Counted from the stretch's first letter, positions 21,935 to 32,696 are shown. The stretch is 64,000 nucleotides of DNA from Astropecten irregularis (GCA_963971285.1 OZ020244.1:4216001-4280000); one strand, 5' to 3'. Notes: generated by a model from the letters alone, not told the origin. Program-made: numbers and translations.

Positions 21935-22199
21935 GATTTTATAGATAATCTGACCAATCAGCATTCAGAAGACACGACGCGGGGTATTCGACTTAGGAAT
22001 GTGTAACACGGTTACCATGTCGTTTGAGGGGATGGGGAAACTATAGCTCTTCTGTGAAATTTCTCGATTGTTTTCAAGTTCAAATTACTCGCTTTGTTCT
22101 CTAAGATCTTCTAGAAGTGTTAAACGAACTCCATTTTGTCACACAGATTTGTTTTAAACCGGAAAATGCATTCTTTGCGTATTTGTTCACCCCTTACAT

Positions 22200-22320
22200 T
22201 GGACTATTTCATATCAGCCAATGGAAAGGCAAAATTATAAAACAGGTGTACAAGACGTGTCCGATTGGTCATTATCCCCAAATCGCATACGGTGGGCGGG
22301 ACTAACGGGCGCCACCAACG
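22200..22320. promoter_or_regulatory. Possible promoter-like patch (CCAAT and GC-box motifs)
   Basis: CCAATGGAAA, GATTGGTCATT and GGTGGGCGGGACTAAC cluster within 100 bp, 270-380 bp upstream of the candidate minus-strand first exon. Motif evidence only. Confidence 0.25.
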
Positions 22321-22673
22321 TTCTGATGTGTCTTATTCTTGTATTCGGAGCCACTGCATGCTCTAAAAACATGGTTTTACATGGTGTATTGAACCGTGCT
22401 TTTTGTGTGGTTCAGACCATGATTCCCACAAAAGAGACACCCGTGACAGGGTCTTTTCTAACCCCCAGATTCGGCACCCAGCCTGGGGTTTATCATCAGG
22501 CTGAAATTTAATTTTATGCCTAAACAATAGTGTTTTTGCTGGTGAAGTTGAACTTGAATCCCAGTTTTGGTGGCAAAACATGTTTCCAAAACGTGGCCCA
22601 ATTCAAACCTTCATCATTGATTTGTATACAGATTTATTGTGTCCAAAATGGCCGCCGAGACTAGCAAATAATG

Positions 22674-23032
22674 TTAAAGGTACCATCATACATTGGTAGG
22701 AAACCAAAACAGAAATGTTCACAGCCTTCCTATTTCCTATAGGGTATAAAGATATGGTGATGGTAGAAACTAGGCTACCATTCCAAGTATTTCTCCCTGA
22801 TCAAGAAAGTGGTAAAACCAATGAACAAAAACAATTTGGATCTTTTGAAGATCGAAAATAATGGTGAAAAGATATTAAAAATACTGTGGTGTTTTTCACT
22901 GTTTTCTCAAAAAGTGGGCACTGTAAGGGACTGAAAATTATTACTGTTACTGTACCCCGGTATCTTCCTTGATAATTTTGCCCATGAATCTGCATTTCTT
23001 TGACAAAAACCAAAGTATTATATTACCTTTAA
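22674..23032 (-). mobile_element. TTAA element, subfamily A (full length)
   Basis: TTAAAGGTACCATCATACAT to CCAAAGTATTATATTACCTT and TTAA. Confidence 0.75.
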
Positions 23033-23042
23033 GAACTAAAAA

Positions 23043-23265
23043 CCACTTTTGTAAAGTAACTCACCTAATACACTGTACGTTGGTAGTGGTGGCCTCTTGA
23101 ATATTAGCAAGGTTAAATTTGTGGAAAGAGGGCAGGGCTTTGAATTTTGAGGGAAATACATGGGGAAAACGGTAAGGAAGATGCGACATTTCACAGACGT
23201 AAGGCTTAGCCATTATCTGCTTAGGAGACCTAACTTGCTGCACTATATCACCCCAAACTAGCTCC
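23043..23265. repeat. Copy of the CAAGGTTAAATTTGTGG repeat family
   Basis: Shares AATATTAGCAAGGTTAAATT and GGGCAGGGCTTTGAATTTTG with both arms of the inverted-repeat element at 38690-39572. A donor-like GTGAGT at the minus-strand end belongs to the repeat. Confidence 0.5.
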
Positions 23266-23361
23266 TTAATTTAAATAATGCTCTCTTGCCAGTGTACATT
23301 AAGAGTAAATTACATCAGTACATGTCATACACGGCCAAATGACTTGGCTCATGGTCTTGGC

Positions 23362-23724
23362 TTAAAGGTAATATCATACTTTGGTTTTTGTCAAAGAAAT
23401 ACAGATTCATGGGCACAAATATCAAGGAAGATACAGTCACAGTCGTCTGTGAAAATGTCAGTCCCATACGGTGCACACTTTTTGAGAAAACTATGAAAAA
23501 CAGTCACTGTATTTCTTAAGTCTTTTCTCTTTTATTTTTGATCTTTTAAAAGATCAAAAAGATTTTTGGTCGAAATTTCTGGATAAATACACCATTTCAG
23601 GTGGAAAAAACGGTAACGGTAACGGTATGTTTCTACCACCACCATCTTCATACCCTGTATGTTATACGTGAATCTGTGAACGTTTCTATTTTGGTTTCTT
23701 ACCAAAGTATGATACTACCTTTAA
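23362..23724 (+). mobile_element. TTAA element, subfamily A (full length)
   Basis: TTAAAGGTAATATCATACTT to CCAAAGTATGATACTACCTT and TTAA. It abuts the next element directly (TTAATTAA). Confidence 0.8.
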
Positions 23725-24082
23725 TTAAAGGTATAACACAAGTTGGTAAAGGTCACAGAACAGCACTCGATCACACTTTGTCTGATCAAACATGTACATG
23801 AAATGCAGCAAGCCTGTGCAAATTTGAGCTCAATCAGTCATCTGAGTCACGAGTAAATAGCGAAAACCTGACTCAATTTATCCGTTATAAAACAAAGAAT
23901 GGTTTTGATCTTACCACGAGATCAAAACTGTTTTCAGTCTATCTTTGACCAATTTCAGACGTATTATGTTTTAACGGTATAATTTCTACCAGCGCAATCT
24001 TCAATTCTTCATACCCTGAAAGTTATACGTAAATTTGTGAACAGTGTTGGGGTATCCTACCAATCCTGTACTGTACCTTTAA
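23725..24082 (+). mobile_element. TTAA element, subfamily B
   Basis: TTAAAGGTATAACACAAGTT, then GGTAAAGGTCACAGAACAGC, to CCAATCCTGTACTGTACCTT and TTAA. Tandem neighbour of a subfamily A copy. Confidence 0.8.
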
Positions 24083-24331
24083 CAGAACAAGATGGCTTCC
24101 ATCCTTGGGGATATGTTTTGATATTATTATTATTAATATTTATTTATGCCATTTCATTAATATCACATACAAGAAAGGCAAAATGAAAAACAAAAGTGAT
24201 AACAATTAATTACCATGGCCAGACACCTGCGACTCCACATCAAGTTGTGTATAAATTAAATAACTTAAATCATCAAACAACCACAAGGGAAACTTAATTT
24301 TAAGTCATTGAAAGGCGAACAAAGTAAAATT

Positions 24332-24413
24332 GACTGGAGCGGGATTCGAACTGGCGACCTCCTGATTTCCTGAATACCGTACAGGCGCTTTACCAACTGA
24401 GCCATCCAGCCCC
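24332..24413 (-). repeat. tRNA-like repeat (SINE-type)
   Basis: On the minus strand GGGCTGGATGGCTCAGTTGG (A box) and CAGTTCGAATCCCGCTCCAG (B box) are spaced like a tRNA gene, but similar bodies at 59926-59999 and 60463-60587 and the shared CCACAAGGGAAACT flank show it is a repeated element. No clean tRNA fold was established. Confidence 0.5.
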
Positions 24414-24735
24414 ACGTTGGTGGTGTCCCTAATAGTCAATTATCTTTGTTCGTTTGGCAGTCAGAAGCCAAGAAACCACTCACATACCGCTATATCCCAA
24501 GGATCATACATGCAGCATTAGCAATGCTGCAATTTGAGAAACATACATTTGGGATCACTCAAAGAGGATGCAGCTTTTTAATCAATATACTCATCAAATA
24601 ACCACAAGGGAAACTGACTGAATTTTAATTCATTAAATCGAATCCCGCTGCAGTAAATTTTTCTTTGTTCAATGAATATAAATTATATATAAATGTTCGG
24701 TGGACACAAAACAAAAACCTAGAACTTGTAACTAC

Positions 24736-25105
24736 TTAAAGGTAATACATGTATCATACTTTGGTTTTTGTCAAAGAAATACAGATTCGTGGGCAAAAAT
24801 ATCAAGGAAGATACAGTAAAACTAATCTGTGAAAATCTCAGTCCCATACGTTGCCCACTTTTTGCGAAAACAGCAAAAAACGGCCACAGTATTTCTGAAG
24901 TGTTTTCTCTTTTATTTTTGATCTTTTAAAAGATCAAAAAGATTTTCGGTTGTTGTTTTACTAATTTCTGGATAAATACACCATTTCAGGCGGAACAATT
25001 TTAACAAATGTTTCTACCAACACTATCTTCATATCCTGTAAGTTATACTTAAATCCGTGAACATATATGTTTTGGTCTCTTACCAAAGTATGATACTACC
25101 TTTAA
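24736..25105 (+). mobile_element. TTAA element, subfamily A (full length)
   Basis: TTAAAGGTAATACATGTATC to CCAAAGTATGATACTACCTT and TTAA. Carries the full central AAAAGATC palindrome. Confidence 0.8.
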
Positions 25106-25426
25106 TTAAGTTTGATATTAATAAAAAGGTAGAAATGAAACCACCACTGAACTGTGTATTAATATAACATAAGAAGATGAATGAAAAAGGTACTTGCCAA
25201 ACTAAAAGAACTTATTAGCAATCAAGTGATAAAGACAATGAATTCACAAAAGAAATAAGATAATCAAAATTCAACAAAGAAAACCGAGGAAATTGTTCAA
25301 AAAATCTGAAGAAAAAGTGAAGGATACTTGGCACAATAGAAGAGGCTCAAATCCTACTCAATGATATGAAACATTAAGAGACTATTAAAATTTGGGGTTG
25401 AAAATTACAAGAACACTATATTCAAT

Positions 25427-25757
25427 AAAGGGCATGTACAATTGCATGGTAACAAACCGAAACAGAAATGTTCAAAGATTTATGTATAATTTACAGGGTA
25501 CAAAGATGTTGATGAAAGAAAAATACTGTGAAAATTGTTCTGCCTGAAATGCTGTTTTTATCCAGAAAAGAGTAAAATGAGACACACAATTTGGCATAAC
25601 AATTGTAACGGTTTTTAAAAATTTTTTTTTACTGTTTCCAATGATCAATTGAGCTGAAAATTTCACAGGTTTGATTATTTTGATTCCATGACAAATCAAA
25701 TTATGAGCAGCCTGCAGCTGTTCTGTCACCTCTACCAATGTTGTACATGCCCTGTAA
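25427..25757 (-). mobile_element. TTAA-family element, divergent subfamily
   Basis: AATAAAGGGCATGTACAATT to CCAATGTTGTACATGCCCTG. Its termini (AAAGGGCATGTACA) differ from subfamilies A-C, but the interior blocks (GGTAACAAACC, ACAGATTTATGTATAA, TCTGCCTGAAATGCTG) are shared. Confidence 0.6.
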
Positions 25758-25986
25758 AGTGTGAAGAAAAGATGAAAAAGGTTGTAGAACAACAGCAATG
25801 CAAACAGATTTGAAAAAAAATTAGCGAAAATGTGGAAACAAAATAAATGCAGGGATTGAGTCTTATAGCTTGATAGTACTGGAACAATACATTCATGACG
25901 GGAATTAACAGAAACATGGTAGGCACAGTCATTACATACATGTACAACAATATCAAACAGATAATGGGTCAACAAAATGCAAAAAA

Positions 25987-26190
25987 AGAGGCTCAGGCTC
26001 CGTCTCAGGCTCTGGCTCCATTTCGTGAATCCATACTAAAATAACGGATATCAAAATAGAGTCTTTTAGCTGCGGTTTGGAAGTAGATTCTCTGGTTTGA
26101 AAAGGAAAACAGAGCTTCAGCTTCAATTTCAGTATATGGATGACAGAGAAAAAGCATGAGCCTGAGCCTCCGTTTCGTAAACCCCCATAG
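25987..26190. mobile_element. Miniature element, GGCTCAGGCTC family
   Basis: GAGGCTCAGGCTCCGTCTCA to TGAGCCTGAGCCTCCGTTTC. The interior GAAGTAGATTCTCTGGTTTG matches the copy at 62496 onwards. Confidence 0.65.
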
Positions 26191-26213
26191 GTACAAACAA
26201 GAGAACAGCATGA

Positions 26214-26400
26214 TCATGATGTCAATTCAGACCAACCCAGAGTTTCTAATCTTGGTAACTTGTTGCACCATGCATGCTTCTGATCAAAGATCAAACGAGT
26301 GGCATGTCTTTGGACTTTCTCAATATTGTCAACCTGCTTCTTAAGGCATTTTCCAAACTGTGGAGTGGAACAAGGTCCAACTATAAACATCTTTGTGAAA
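26214..26400 (-). pseudogene. LINE reverse-transcriptase C-terminal fragment
   Basis: The minus-strand frame contains CLKKQVDNIEKVQRHATRLI followed by PRLETLGW. This matches the conserved post-RT region of Jockey/CR1-type non-LTR elements, where a LKKDI-x-LEKVQRRATKL-type stretch is followed by an R-L-x-x-LG-like segment. The catalytic part of the RT is absent. A dead fragment. Confidence 0.65.
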
Positions 26401-26419
26401 CTTAGTGCATTTTTGATAC

Positions 26420-26611
26420 TGTGCATGTACTCAGACGTGGACTCAGACTTTGGTACTTGGACTCGGCCCTGTACTCTACCTTAAATATACTCGTACTCCA
26501 TACCCTGGACTTGAACTCGCCAGCAATGTACTCAGACTCGGCCCAGTACTCGAACCTTAAAGTACTTGGAGTAGTCTGTACTCGAATTTGAGGACTCGAT
26601 TCCAACACTGG
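26420..26611. mobile_element. hAT-type miniature element fragment rich in GTACTC
   Basis: The right end reads GATTCCAACACTG, the inverse of a CAGTGTTGGAATC-type hAT terminus. The body has many ACTCGGAC and GTACTCG motifs, as in the two larger elements at 28724-29359 and 33021-33588. The left terminus is not clear. Confidence 0.5.
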
Positions 26612-26632
26612 TTGAAACCATAGCCAACATCA

Positions 26633-27625
26633 GAGGGGTCTAGAGGCATGCTCTGTCATCAGGTGTCAAGAGGGTAGAGTACGTATACCAGGAACGACCA
26701 GCAGGACTAGGAGGAAGACCAGGGCAGCCTCAACTGCAGCACCATCTGTCTTTGTCGACCCGATCTGTAATAGAGACTGCCATTCCAGAGTGGGTCTTCA
26801 CAGCCACTCAAAATGATCCTAGCGCTACATCATCATCTCCCGAGGCGAACGACGGCCAATGAGCCGAAGAACAGAAGTACATGTAGCAAGAGGGGTCTAG
26901 AGGCATGCTCTATCATCAGGCATCAAGAGGGTAGATGTCTACCAGGAACAACTAGCAGGCCACCACTAGAGGACCGGGAGGAAGACTAGAGCAGTCTCAA
27001 CTGCAACACCATCCTCCTTCGTCTGTGCCATCTGTAAGAGAGACTGCCATTCTAGAATACAGCCACTCAAGATGATGCTCCTCATCGCCATAGCGCTATA
27101 CCATCATCTCATGAGGGCGAACGGAATCAATGAATCAAAGAACAGAAGTTACATGAGGGCCGGGTCTAGAGGCATGCGCTATCATCTGGAGTCAAGAGGG
27201 CAGAGTCTACCAGGAACGATCAGCAGGCCATCACTATAGGACCAGGAGGAAGACCAGAGCAGTCTCAACTGCAGCACCATCCTCCTTCGTCTGTGCCATC
27301 TGTAAGAGAGACTGCCATTCTAGAGTACAGCCACTCAAGATGATGCTCCTCATTGCCATAGCGCTACACCATCGTCTCCTGATGGCGAACGGCAGCTGAT
27401 GAATCAAAGAACAGAAGTTACAAGAGGGGTCTAGTTCTAGGGGCATGCTCTATCATCTGGAGTCAAGAGGGCAGAGTCTACCAGGAACGACCAGCAGGAC
27501 CAGGAGGAAGACCAGGGCAGCATCAACTGCAGCACCATCCTACTCCGTCTGTGCCATCTGCGAGAGAGACTGTCATTCTAGAGTAGGACTCTACAGCCAC
27601 TCAAGACGGCGCGGTGCTCTGCATC
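26633..27625 (+). mobile_element. Tandem 3'-tail of a non-LTR retrotransposon, about 3.9 copies
   Basis: The GGGGTCTAGAGGCATGCTCT motif starts units at about 26633, 26890, 27157 and 27424 (periods 257-267 bp). Each unit has, in one frame, AASTAAPS followed by a zinc-knuckle-like C-x2-C-x4-C-H-S-R-x-G-L-x-S-H-S motif, best kept in the last copy (VCAICERDCHSRVGLYSHSR). That is the C-terminal finger seen after the RT in many animal LINE elements. Then comes a short 3' UTR. Other copies have frameshifts. The RT itself is not present. Confidence 0.65.
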
Positions 27626-27775
27626 ATCCTAGGGCCGGAGGATGGTGTCTTCGATGAGGCTCTTAAAATGCCAGCTATAAGCTGATGTTTGCAGTCATGT
27701 CCGTGGTGATGGTGGATCTCTGGTGCTTCTTGAACGTCAGTGCCTGATGTGCCATGCTTAGTCAGCAGACAGCTT
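27601..27775 (-). CDS. Candidate terminal exon of an unrecognised minus-strand gene
   Basis: An acceptor (GATTTAGTGCTTACCAG, minus strand) opens a frame starting SCLLTKHGTSGTDVQEAPEI, with HHHHGHDCKHQLIAGILRAS further on, and a stop at 27601-27603. The one-base entry phase matches the two bases left over by the exon at 28514-28639. The last 15 or so codons fall in sequence next to or within the LINE-tail repeat, so the present C-terminus may be retroelement-derived. Family unknown. Confidence 0.35.
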
Positions 27776-27845
27776 CTGGTAAGCACTAAATCAAAACCTT
27801 GGGCGCAGCATGCTGCAGGAACTCACTGTAATTTGACAAATCACA

Positions 27846-28178
27846 TTAAAAGGTAGTATCATACTTCGGTTTTTGTCAAAGAAATGCAGATTCATGAGCA
27901 AAAATATCAAGAAAGATACATTAACAGTCATCTGAGAAATTACCAGTCTCATACTGTGCCCACTTTTTGAGAAAACAGTGAAAAATGCCCACAGTATTTT
28001 AAATTCTTTTCACCGTTATTTTTTATCTTCCGAAGATGGAAATTGTTTTTGGTCATTGTTTTTACTAATGTCTGGTTAAATACAGCATTTCAGGCAGAAA
28101 CATTTTAATGGTATATATATTTCTACAATCACTATCTTTATACCCTGTAAGTTATACATGTAGGTAAATCTGTGAATA
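27846..28178 (+). mobile_element. TTAA element, subfamily A (right end lost)
   Basis: TTAAAAGGTAGTATCATACT through the TTTTGTCAAAGAAATGCAGA block to GTAAATCTGTGAATATGT, where similarity stops before the terminal repeat. It lies in the intron between the two candidate exons. Confidence 0.7.
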
Positions 28179-28513
28179 TGTCACTTGTGTCACATTATTC
28201 CGAAAAAGAACTTCCCTTAATTCACGAGCGGTGACATAAATCACGGTGAGTTATGGACCCGCTCATGGTCAAGCTAAACCGGATATGGTTGGGACAGACC
28301 TTTCAGATGTCTAAAGGCCAATTTGTAGTCTAGACCGTCCCTCCTCAGCGGTATAAGTTTTCAAAGATAGACCGTTTTTAGCACCCAAAACAGTCTATCG
28401 TATTAAAACCGTTCAGACGTGTAGGTGGACCCTTTTCAATTTAAAACTTTTAGTACTGTGTCTGAACACCCCAAAGTTTCTCTCCCTAAAGTACAGTATC
28501 TATAGATACATAC

Positions 28514-28639
28514 CTGATACTGTGGATCATCTTGAGTGAATAGAGAATCATCTCAGCAGTGAAAGAAGGTCCATCATTCATCTGGTTTTCATCAGACACT
28601 TGTAGGGGGTCAGGAGTGGAAGGTGCTGTCCCAGCATAG
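28514..28639 (-). CDS. Candidate internal coding exon of an unrecognised minus-strand gene
   Basis: 126 bp between acceptor TTTCTATTTATTACAG and donor GTATGT (minus strand). The only long frame reads YAGTAPSTPDPLQVSDENQM then NDGPSFTAEMILYSLKMIHS and has the composition of a real protein exon. It enters after two bases of a codon and leaves two bases. The exon at 27601-27775 continues it in phase. Upstream exons were not found; a transposon starts about 85 bp away. Confidence 0.45.
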
Positions 28640-28723
28640 CTGTAATAAATAGAAACCATCACCAAATCAGTCATTGATTATTTCTACATGTAGTGCAGCA
28701 GCCTGGGGCCAATTATTTCATAG

Positions 28724-29359
28724 CAGTGTTGTAGTCGAGTACTTTTTTCCGAGTACCGAGTACTGCCGAGTACTTTGACTGCCGAGTACCAAGACAGGTC
28801 GAGTACTTTGCCAGTCAAGTACAAGTACTAATTTTCGAGTACAAGTGCTTGTGCACCCGAGTACAAGTACGAGTACAAGTGCTTATCTTCCGAGTACGAG
28901 TACGAGTACAAGTACTTATCTTCCGGTAAAAAAACGAACAAGTTGCGCTGTAGCTGATCTAAAAATGGTAGTCAACACACGTGGCTATGCGTTCCAACAG
29001 TAATACGTTACAACAATGTAAACGCCAGGCACGGTGAAGTCTATTTCCCAGACTCAACTCTTCATAAGCATGTAATTTCTATATATATGCTAGATTCGAT
29101 TCGTTGTCAGAATGCTCAGATCCACAATTTTTTAACTGAACAGATTTTTTTATCGAGTACTCCTTTTCGAGTAAGAGTACGTAGTGCTCGAGTACAATTT
29201 TGGATGTCGAGTTCCGAGTATTTTGTAGCCCGAGTACAAGTACCAAAGGACGAGTGCGAGTATTTGGACGTTCGAGTGCGAGTACGAGTACGAGTACTCG
29301 GAAAAGGGTACTCAAGTAGTACTCGAGTGCGAGTACTGAGTACGAGTACTACAATACTG
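28724..29359. mobile_element. hAT-type miniature element with GAGTAC subterminal repeats
   Basis: The termini CAGTGTTGTAGT and ACTACAATACTG are inverted. The 8-bp TTTCATAG lies immediately on both sides (28716-28723 and 29360-29367), the target length of hAT transposases. Both ends consist of dozens of GAGTAC/GTACTC steps. The middle has no transposase. It is inserted in a GGGCCAATTTCATA-family element. Confidence 0.8.
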
Positions 29360-29389
29360 TTTCATAGAGCTGCTAACACAAAATGTGCA

Positions 29390-29600
29390 TTAAGGTATAA
29401 CATCATATTGTTCATACTTTGGTTTTTGTCAAAGAAATGCAGATTCATGGGCAAAAATATCCAGAAAGAGACAGTAATAGTCACCTGTGATATTCCCAGT
29501 CCCATACGTTGTCTAATTTTTGAGAAAACAGTGAAAACGGCCACAGAATTTTTAATATCCTTTCACATTTGTTTTTTATCTTCTGAAGATCAAAAATGAA
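29390..29600 (+). mobile_element. TTAA element, subfamily A (truncated)
   Basis: TTAAGGTATAACATCATATT then CTTTGGTTTTTGTCAAAGAA. Similarity ends after the AAGATCAAAAATGA region. Confidence 0.6.
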
Positions 29601-29734
29601 ATTGGTCATTGGTTTTACTCTTTCTTTTCCTTGTAAAAATGTATTGATCATCATACTTGTATCCATTTTTGCAATACAAAGAGTGGTTGTGTACCGATGT
29701 CTAGTTCTGACTGTTTTTGACAAATTCATTTTAA

Positions 29735-29990
29735 TAATACATGATTTGTAAAGGTCACAGAACAGCACAGGTTCACACTCATCCAACATGTATATAAAAT
29801 AACACACCTGCAAAGGTGACATCTGAGTCACAAGAAAATAGCAAAAAACATACTCAATTTTTTTTTATAAAACAGAAAGATTGATTTTGATCTTACCCCG
29901 AGATCAAAATTGTTTTCGGTCTTTGTTTTAAATAATAATTTCTGGATAAATACAGTGTTTCAGGCGGGAATATTTTAACGGTATGTTTCA
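29735..29990 (+). mobile_element. TTAA element, subfamily B (truncated)
   Basis: AATACATGATTTGTAAAGGT, CACAGAACAGCAC, ACCCCGAGATCAAAATTG and AACGGTATGTTTC blocks, cut off by the Penelope-like sequence at about 29990. Confidence 0.6.
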
Positions 29991-30094
29991 GCTGCTGGAA
30001 CTGCTAGCCTTTATCAAGCAACTGAAAGACTGGATGCTGCGGTGTCTGTTAAATCCTGTTGGTCGGCGTCCATGTTACACAATGTCATGTTATG

Positions 30095-30855
30095 GGTCAT
30101 TTCAGAGGATATATCGTACGGCTCAATCTGTAGTCAGCTAGGGTGGTACCATCCGTTGCGTGGCGGTGGTGTCTTCTCGACCTCTCGATGGTGAAACAAA
30201 TGCTAGGCTGGATGCTGTTCAGATGGGCGAGCAGCCGGTCGGTCCGCGGTGCAATGACGAAGGTGATTAGTGATTGGTGTCCTATGCGATGGAGGGAAGC
30301 CACCGAGCTGGGAGGGAGGGGGGGGGAGCAGATACACCCCCCCACATCTACACTGCCTTGTCGTATACATACAAGGTATTTCTGTGCCACGTACCAAGCG
30401 TAATGCATATAGTACATGTACCGTACATGTACATAAATCAGGGACTTAAAACTTTTTTTTAAAAAGAGTCGAAAAGACGCATTTTAGAGCATTTGAAAAC
30501 GATACTCAGAAACAGAGTCGCCTCACAAACTACCCATTACAAGATAACGTCCCATCGTGCAGAAAATACGTGGAATGCAAGACGAACTCCAGCAAGGTGA
30601 CGATCTTGGCAGACGACAGCGAAGTCCAACTAGACAGGTTCTGATATTTCCTCCAGGCGACATAAAAAAGCCACTCTAGTCACGCGCCGTCAATGGGGAC
30701 ATTGATGAACAGTGACTCAACATCGAAGGAGATCAGTGCCTTGTGGTGGTCGATCCGTTGCCCGCGGAGGAATTCCACGAAGGACTTGGAGTTGGGCACT
30801 GTGTTCACTCTGTTGCCGGTCAAAGGAGCCAGGATTCCCGCCAAGTACTTTGACA
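30095..30855 (-). pseudogene. Inverted fragment of Penelope-like reverse transcriptase
   Basis: The minus-strand translation contains RLLAHLNSIQPSICFTIE (near 30190-30250), equal to the RT segment at 32025-32080 on the plus strand. 30650-30855 is the reverse of the 31536-31760 segment (FNVESLFTNVPIDGV region). The two pieces flank a gap that holds a G-rich stretch at 30310-30345. It is therefore a partial copy lying head to head with the plus-strand element. Confidence 0.7.
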
Positions 30856-31510
30856 ACCTTTGTCAACCTTTGCCAATGCTGACTGCATGTACCCGGATGA
30901 TCCAGAAAATTGACGACCGTTGCCATCAGGAGTTCAAGAAGTGCAAGACCCACCAGCTTGCCAAGTACCAAGAATTAGTCAATGGACAGACATGCCATCT
31001 CGCCAGCCAGCACCAGGCGGAGTCTTCTGTGGATACATCGAAGTGTGTACTCAACCTTTCTGCTAGGACCCTTTCCACCGCCGAGAAGTCACTGCTGGGG
31101 AAAGGTCTCAACTTCGCCGTCGCCCCCGACTGTGTCCAGGCTATGGAGATCGTGGCTAATGTTGAGATGGCGCTGAAGAGACTTGACCCAAAGGCAGCCG
31201 ACTTGGTCCGCAGAGAAGTCAATGGAGCAACGCGTGGCCCTGAGCTGAGGTCTCTTCGGGAGGACTGTTCCATCATGATCATTCCTGCCGACAAGGGCCG
31301 TGACAGCGTAGTCCTCGACGCAGACGCCTACCGCAGCAAGATGGGTGAGCTGATCACCTCGGGTCCCTACCGACCGGCTCTGCAGGAAGATCATAGCCCA
31401 ATTGCTCGCACTCAACAGGACCGGGGGATCTTGATGTGCAACCTACCGGAAACTCCGCCCCACCAGCAAGCAGCCTCCCAGAATATATGGTTTACCGAAG
31501 ATCCATAAAC
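30850..31510 (+). pseudogene. Penelope-like element, N-terminal region
   Basis: The plus-strand frame includes VLNLSARTLSTAEKSLLGKG, LNFAVAPDCVQAMEIVANVE and REDCSIMIIPADKGRDSVVL. The LSxAE-x3-LxKGLNF and PADKGR motifs are typical of the region before the RT core in Penelope-like elements. The frame is continuous for about 200 codons but enters from the inverted copy on its left and is disrupted near 31430-31510. Confidence 0.7.
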
Positions 31511-31535
31511 CAGGTACACCACTGAGGGCCATGCT

Positions 31536-32480
31536 GTGTGAGCTCTTTGGCATATGACCTGTCGAAGTACTTGGCGGGATCAGGACTGGCTCCGTTGACC
31601 GGCAACAGAGCGAACACAGTGCCCAATTCCACATCCTTCGTGGAATTCCTCCGCGGGCAATGGATCGGCCACCACGAGACGCTGATCTCCTTCAATGTTG
31701 AGTCACTGTTCACCAATGTCCCCATTGACGGCGTGTGTAGACTGGCTTTACGTCGCCTGGAGGAAGACCAGATTCTGTCTAGCCGGACTTCGCTGTCGTC
31801 TGCCAAGATCGTCACCTTGCTTGGAGTTTGTCTTGCATTCCACGTATTTTCTGGACATTCTATGAGCAGACAGATGGAGCAGCTATGGGCAGTCCAGTAC
31901 ATGCATGTACATGGAGATGTTTGAGGAGAAAGCCTTGCAGAGTTGCCCGCCCTGATTGCTGCCCCACAGTATGGAAGCGATACGTTAATACAACCTTCAT
32001 CATTGCACCGCGGGACCAGGCCAACCAGCTGCTCGCCCATCTGAACAGCATCCAGTCTAGCATCTGTTTCACTATCCAAAATGAGGAGAATGACAAGATC
32101 GCCTTCCTGGACACTTAATTTGGTCCACAGGGAACCTGATGGAAGCCTGACCAGCATCGTGTACCGCAAGCCTAAGCACACCGACCAATACTTGGCTTTC
32201 GACTCGCACCATCCAGAGTCCGTGAAGCGGGGAATGGCCAAGTGTCTCCATGACTGCACCTCACGCCTGGTGATGAGAAGTCTGCAGTGCAAGGCCACCG
32301 AGAGATGCGATGTGAATGCCTCCCTCACGGTCTATGGATACCCACCACCTTTCATCCGGCATGCTTCAAGGCCCAGGACCAGCACCGACACCAAGTGGAC
32401 GGAGGACAAATCCTTCACGGTTCTCCCCTTGACATATATGGCATCCGTACCATGTTCCAATCTTCCACCACCTTGAGGAA
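31536..32480 (+). pseudogene. Penelope-like reverse transcriptase, broken
   Basis: Consecutive frames carry RT landmarks: ISFNVESLFTNVPIDGV (31690-31740, RT motif A region), CLAFHVFSGHS..QMEQL (31830-31890), then RYVNTTFIIAP (31975-32010) where active elements have a YVDD box, LLAHLNSIQSSICFTIQ (32030-32080), and VYRKPKHTDQYLAFDSHHPE (32160-32220). The catalytic aspartates of YVDD are replaced (YVNT), and at least three frame changes break the frame. Inactive copy. Confidence 0.8.
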
Positions 32481-32521
32481 AGCTCGTCCACCCAAAGAAT
32501 CCGGTCCAACCAGGAAGACGC

Positions 32522-32695
32522 GGAGGAGTTGTCTACCACATCCTGTGCAGCGACTGCAACCATGTGTACATTGGGGAGAGTGGCAGACCCATCAGAGAGA
32601 AGATCAAGGAGCATCAACACGACGTGAGACTCTCCCATGTGAACAGATCGTCGGTAGCTGAGCACGCCTGGGGAGCTGGCCACCACCCTAACTGA
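32522..32695 (+). pseudogene. Penelope-like GIY-YIG endonuclease domain, broken
   Basis: One frame reads GGVVYHILCSDCNHVYIGES, GRPIREKIKEHQHDVRLSHV and SVAEHAWGAGHHPN. VVY...VYIG followed by an arginine eight residues on and a late glutamate-containing AEHAW segment is the GIY-YIG (URI) endonuclease of Penelope-like elements. A stop at 32693-32695 is followed by a frame change. Confidence 0.8.
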
Positions 32696-32696
32696 T

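Noticed and set aside
25472..25975. 167-codon minus-strand frame rich in F, L and C
   Set aside because: Spans a TTAA-family element and AT-rich flank. The hydrophobic composition follows from A/T content.
30143..30403. 86-codon plus-strand frame and overlapping minus frames
   Set aside because: Antisense readings of the inverted Penelope-like RT fragment.
30693..30850. N-terminal part of the 271-codon plus frame as a protein start
   Set aside because: This stretch is the antisense of RT sequence. Only the part after about 30850 is sense Penelope-like coding sequence.
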